This document shows positions 6,275-8,920 of a DNA stretch of 8,920 nucleotides, piece after piece. The first letter of the stretch is position 1. Every line of letters starts with the position of its first letter. Under the pieces are notes generated by a model that made no database searches, was not told where the DNA came from, and saw nothing but the letters and a program-made list of their open reading frames with translations. The translations under genes were made by a program, and so were the position numbers. This DNA is from CAYSBE01 sp044337585 (GTDB lineage: Bacteria; Bacteroidota; Bacteroidia; UKL13-3), in contig JBIINH010000090.1 in the NCBI GenBank assembly GCA_044337585.1, positions 1-8,920 of the forward strand, given 5' to 3'.

Positions 6275-7093
6275 TTATTTTATTTTTGAGTTTAGTGGGT
6301 TACGCAAACCCGACATTTCTATCAATTCTGCTTTTAATGAGCCGACCCAAATTTCAGATTCTACCAATAGTGGAATTTTATTTTCATCGTCTGTTACCCA
6401 CATAGTAATTGCTTGTTGGTCTTTAAAAACACGCCCTTCAATTACCTGTGGTTTTACTTTGAGTGCTTTATATTTTCCTGAGCCAATTTTAATTGTTTCT
6501 CTTCCAACAAATTTAAACCTAAACTCATAGTTTTTATTGTCAAGGTAAAAGGTAATTGGAAAAACGTCTCCTGGATTTGCTTTAGTCATATCTAAACTTC
6601 TTGCATAATATAAAGTAGAAATAATGTCCTTTGTGCCTTCGGGTATAGATAGCTGTCCACGATTGGTGCTTTGGGCGATTCTTCTTCTGTGGTCAAATAG
6701 AATTACATCAAGATCTTTATAGTTTCCTTCTTTCACATTTTTTGTAGCCTTCCACGGCACCAACGCTTCAGTGTCCATATATGACACAAACTCGTCTTTC
6801 ACACTAAACATTGCATCTACAACACCTGTTGAGCGACCGCTGGCTTTTATTTTGTATACCGGTCGGTTGTTATACATTTCTGGTTTATCCGATACATCAA
6901 AGTCTGCATATCCCCCTGTTAAAAAGCCGTAGTGAACCCTGTACTTTAGTTTTTCTCCGTAAGTAAATGCATTATTTTGAAGAGGCTTCAATTCATATAA
7001 TACCTCATCTTGGGGTGAGTTTTGGTTATAAGCAATTCCCGATGCTATCAAGAAAATAACAAGTACGGCTGTTTTCAAATATGTTGGTTTCAT
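6275..7093 (-). CDS. Exported DUF3108-family protein, function unknown
   Basis: Protein of 272 residues from the chosen start. Residues 1-22 look like a signal peptide (Met-Lys-Pro, then TAVLVIFLIASGIAY before Gln-Asn), so the product is exported. The body is rich in beta strands and carries the opening typical of DUF3108, FTYGEKLKYRVHYGFLTGGY, followed by regions such as IISTLYYARSL, FPITFYLD and the late VTDDENKIPLLVESEIWVGS. The function of this family is not established. An upstream in-frame ATG at 7135 would add 14 residues (14 codons) and overlap the stop of the aldehyde dehydrogenase gene by 11 bases; I preferred 7093 because it puts the Lys-led hydrophobic core near the start. The ATG at 7099 is equally possible. 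It sits between the aldehyde dehydrogenase and murI genes, with one base to murI. Confidence 0.82.
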   Translation of the reverse strand: MKPTYLKTAVLVIFLIASGIAYNQNSPQDEVLYELKPLQNNAFTYGEKLKYRVHYGFLTGGYADFDVSDKPEMYNNRPVYKIKASGRSTGVVDAMFSVKDEFVSYMDTEALVPWKATKNVKEGNYKDLDVILFDHRRRIAQSTNRGQLSIPEGTKDIISTLYYARSLDMTKANPGDVFPITFYLDNKNYEFRFKFVGRETIKIGSGKYKALKVKPQVIEGRVFKDQQAITMWVTDDENKIPLLVESEIWVGSLKAELIEMSGLRNPLNSKIK

Positions 7094-7124
7094 ATACATA
7101 GCTTTGCGAAATGCGTGCCACGTT

Positions 7125-8654
7125 TTATATATCAAATGTGATTCCTTGTGCTAGCGGTAAATCTTTTCCATAATTAATTGTGTTGGTTTGCCTTCTCATG
7201 TATGCTTTCCAAGAATCTGAGCCACTTTCTCTTCCTCCGCCCGTTTCTTTTTCGCCTCCAAAAGCGCCTCCAATTTCGGCTCCTGATGTTCCAATGTTTA
7301 CGTTTGCGATTCCACAGTCTGATCCGGCAACCGACAAAAACAGCTCTGCTTCTTGAATGTTGTCTGTAAATATTGCGGAGCTAAGCCCTTGTCTTACCTT
7401 GTTTTGAATTGCCACGGCTTCATCTATTGTAGCGTATTTTAATAAATACAAAATCGGTGCAAATGTTTCTTCTTGAACAATTTTGAACATCGGTTGGGCT
7501 TCGCAAATACTCGGTTTTACATAGCATCCGGATTCGAATCCTTCTCCTGATATCACTTCGTTTCCAAACAATATTGTTCCGCCTTCAACTTTCAACTGCT
7601 CTAAGGCCTTAACATACGAAATAACGGCATTTCTGTCTATTAATGGCCCTACTAAATTTCCCTCTAACGGATTGCCAATTGTAAGTTGGTTATAACTTTT
7701 TAAGAGGCGTTCTTTTACTTGCTCATAAATAGACTCATGAATAATCAGTCTCCTTGTGGTGGTGCAACGTTGTCCTGCAGTTCCCGCAGCGCCAAACACT
7801 ACCGCCCTTATGGCTAAATCAAGGTTAGCATGTGGTGTAATAATAATTGCATTATTCCCACCAAGCTCTAAAATGGTTTTTCCTAATCTGCTTCCTACAT
7901 CTTGTGCTACAATTTTTCCCATGCGAACAGATCCTGTTGCCGATACTAATTCAACCCTATCATCGCGGGTAAGCATTTCCCCTACTTTATAATCTCCATT
8001 GATTAAACAGAAAATACCTTCTGGCAAGTTATTTGCCTTTAGTATTTTTGCCATCAAATTTTGGCAAGCAATTGCTGATAATGGTGTTTTTTCTGACGGC
8101 TTCCATATACAAACATCTCCACATACAGCAGCAATCATTGCATTCCAGCTCCAAACCGCAACGGGAAAATTAAATGCTGATATAATGCCTACAACCCCTA
8201 GGGGGTGCCACTGCTCATACATTCTATGATTTGGCCGTTCACTATGCATAGTTAGCCCATGAAGCTGCCTTGACAAACCCACAGCAAAATCACAAATATC
8301 TATCATCTCTTGCACTTCCCCTAGCCCTTCTTGCAGGCTTTTTCCCATCTCATAACTTACTAACTTTCCTAATGGCTCTTTATATTCACGCAATAGGTTT
8401 CCATATTGTCTGACTATTTCTCCGCGTTGGGGTGCCGGTATTTTTCTCCAAACCAAAAAAGCTGCCTCAGCGGATTCGATTACTTGTTTGTACTCATTAG
8501 GGCTGGTTGTGGAGCAGGTTCCAATAACCTTTCCGTCAACTGGAGACCAAGACTCTATAGGCTTAATTTGCTTGTCGCCAATGGCTTTCTGTCCCGTCCA
8601 CGTTCCTATGTTTTGTGGCTCAATACCTAGTATTTTTAAAACGTCTTTATTCAT
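7125..8654 (-). CDS. ALDH7-family aldehyde dehydrogenase, probable aminoadipate-semialdehyde dehydrogenase
   Basis: NAD(P)-dependent dehydrogenase of 509 residues; cytoplasmic. The closest family I recognise is ALDH7 (human antiquitin, bacterial AmaB-like), which oxidises L-2-aminoadipate 6-semialdehyde in lysine breakdown. Seen motifs: SAFNFPVAVW at 159-168 (Asn162), WKPSEKTP at 184-191, the catalytic base Glu263 in LELGGNN, the nucleophile Cys297 in GQRCTTTRR, ETFAPILY at 396-403, and an almost diagnostic ALDH7 end, TSGAEIGGAFGGEK at 456-469 then TGGGRESGSD at 471-480 and KDLPLAQGI at 497-505. With a constant offset of 5 residues, Glu116 and Arg296 match human Glu121 and Arg301, which I recall as aminoadipate contacts. 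The ATG at 8654 gives full length. It probably leads the run with DUF3108 and murI. No other lysine-degradation gene is in the window, so substrate is inferred. Confidence 0.9.
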   Translation of the reverse strand: MNKDVLKILGIEPQNIGTWTGQKAIGDKQIKPIESWSPVDGKVIGTCSTTSPNEYKQVIESAEAAFLVWRKIPAPQRGEIVRQYGNLLREYKEPLGKLVSYEMGKSLQEGLGEVQEMIDICDFAVGLSRQLHGLTMHSERPNHRMYEQWHPLGVVGIISAFNFPVAVWSWNAMIAAVCGDVCIWKPSEKTPLSAIACQNLMAKILKANNLPEGIFCLINGDYKVGEMLTRDDRVELVSATGSVRMGKIVAQDVGSRLGKTILELGGNNAIIITPHANLDLAIRAVVFGAAGTAGQRCTTTRRLIIHESIYEQVKERLLKSYNQLTIGNPLEGNLVGPLIDRNAVISYVKALEQLKVEGGTILFGNEVISGEGFESGCYVKPSICEAQPMFKIVQEETFAPILYLLKYATIDEAVAIQNKVRQGLSSAIFTDNIQEAELFLSVAGSDCGIANVNIGTSGAEIGGAFGGEKETGGGRESGSDSWKAYMRRQTNTINYGKDLPLAQGITFDI

Positions 8655-8785
8655 TTCTGGTGCAATTTAGTATAAGTATTTAAGAGTTTTTAAGTCCTAT
8701 AAGATATTATATTTTTTTTTATTTGTTGGGAAGTGCTTGTTTTTATTAGAAGCTATTTCTTACATTTATAAAAATATTTGCCAAT
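8655..8785. other. Divergent spacer between the ALDH7 gene and the right-edge gene
   Basis: AT-rich, 131 bases, with a nine-T run at 8712-8720. I see no gene and no exact TAnnTTTG promoter on either strand. AATATTTG (8773-8780) on the plus strand is one base off, but has no -33 partner. Promoters for both neighbours are expected here and are not resolved by eye. Confidence 0.4.
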
Positions 8786-8920
8786 TTGAGGCTGAAATTA
8801 ACGCTGCTTATTTTGTTTTTTGTGATTGTCTCGCATGTCTTTTCACAAGAAACCCATTCTACAAAAAGTCAAGAAGCTAAAGGCAACACCCTTCATTGGC
8901 TTGGTCGCTCTTTGGTTTGT
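8786..8920 (+). CDS. Partial gene for an exported protein, cut by the right edge
   Basis: From the TTG at 8786 an open frame runs 45 codons to the window end. It opens with Arg-Leu-Lys, then a hydrophobic core LTLLILFFVIVSHVFS followed by Gln-Glu, a signal peptide with the usual Bacteroidota SQ cleavage, and a polar start of the mature part (ETHSTKSQEAKGN). No ATG is available in frame; a TAG at 8747-8749 closes it upstream. I do not recognise the protein. A second frame starting at an ATG near 8836 is also open to the edge, so the choice rests on the signal peptide. The gene is divergent from the ALDH7 gene. Confidence 0.55.
   Translation, partial: MRLKLTLLILFFVIVSHVFSQETHSTKSQEAKGNTLHWLGRSLVC

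Noticed and set aside
7756..8670. Plus-strand open frames lying inside the ALDH7 gene
   Set aside because: They are antisense shadows of a gene with intact catalytic motifs, without family features or start signals.
8655..8680. TAAATTG-like -7 element for the ALDH7 gene on the minus strand
   Set aside because: One base short of TAnnTTTG, no TTG partner at proper distance, and it would start transcription almost at the start codon.
8712..8720. Nine-T run as a terminator
   Set aside because: No stem precedes it on the plus strand and it lies between divergent gene starts.
1..8920. Search for mobile elements, CRISPR arrays, toxin-antitoxin pairs, defence genes and tRNA/rRNA genes
   Set aside because: No transposase, direct-repeat array, clover-leaf or defence motif was seen; the content is ordinary metabolic and envelope genes.

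Overview
The window looks like a chromosomal housekeeping stretch from a member of the Bacteroidota. Three things point there. Several gene starts follow A-rich leaders without a Shine-Dalgarno sequence. Promoter-like sites match the Bacteroidota consensus TTG / TAnnTTTG. Several products belong to families that are mostly or typically found in that phylum (DUF4468-like and DUF4834-like proteins) or carry signal peptides ending in a Gln-led mature protein. DNA composition is AT-rich throughout and I see no obvious island, phage or insertion sequence.

Layout: positions 1-232 are non-coding or hold only an unassignable edge fragment, then a putative promoter. An enoyl-CoA hydratase (plus strand, 233-1027) converges on the minus-strand menaquinone pair menD-menB (3649 to 1133). 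Their ends face each other across one strong two-way terminator hairpin (about 1041-1085). menD is divergent from a secreted DUF4468-like protein (3767-4438), and the gap between them carries the same promoter -7 word on both strands. The DUF4468-like gene runs tail-to-tail, 11 bp apart, into an FkbM-type methyltransferase that follows a small DUF4834-like membrane protein (5404 to 4450). That pair has its own well-formed promoter at the end of murI. A further minus-strand run is ALDH7-family aldehyde dehydrogenase, secreted DUF3108 protein and murI (8654 to 5449), tightly packed and probably co-transcribed. A plus-strand gene with a signal peptide begins near 8786 and runs off the right edge.

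How the genes work together: MenD and MenB are two steps of menaquinone synthesis. MurI supplies D-glutamate for peptidoglycan. The enoyl-CoA hydratase and the ALDH7 enzyme are catabolic, for acyl-CoA and probably lysine-derived aminoadipate semialdehyde respectively. The DUF4468, DUF3108 and DUF4834 products are envelope proteins of unknown role. I found no convincing new system. The most useful second looks are the promoter pair between menD and the DUF4468-like gene, the promoter inside the murI 3' end, the run of non-ATG starts, and the uncharacterised envelope proteins.
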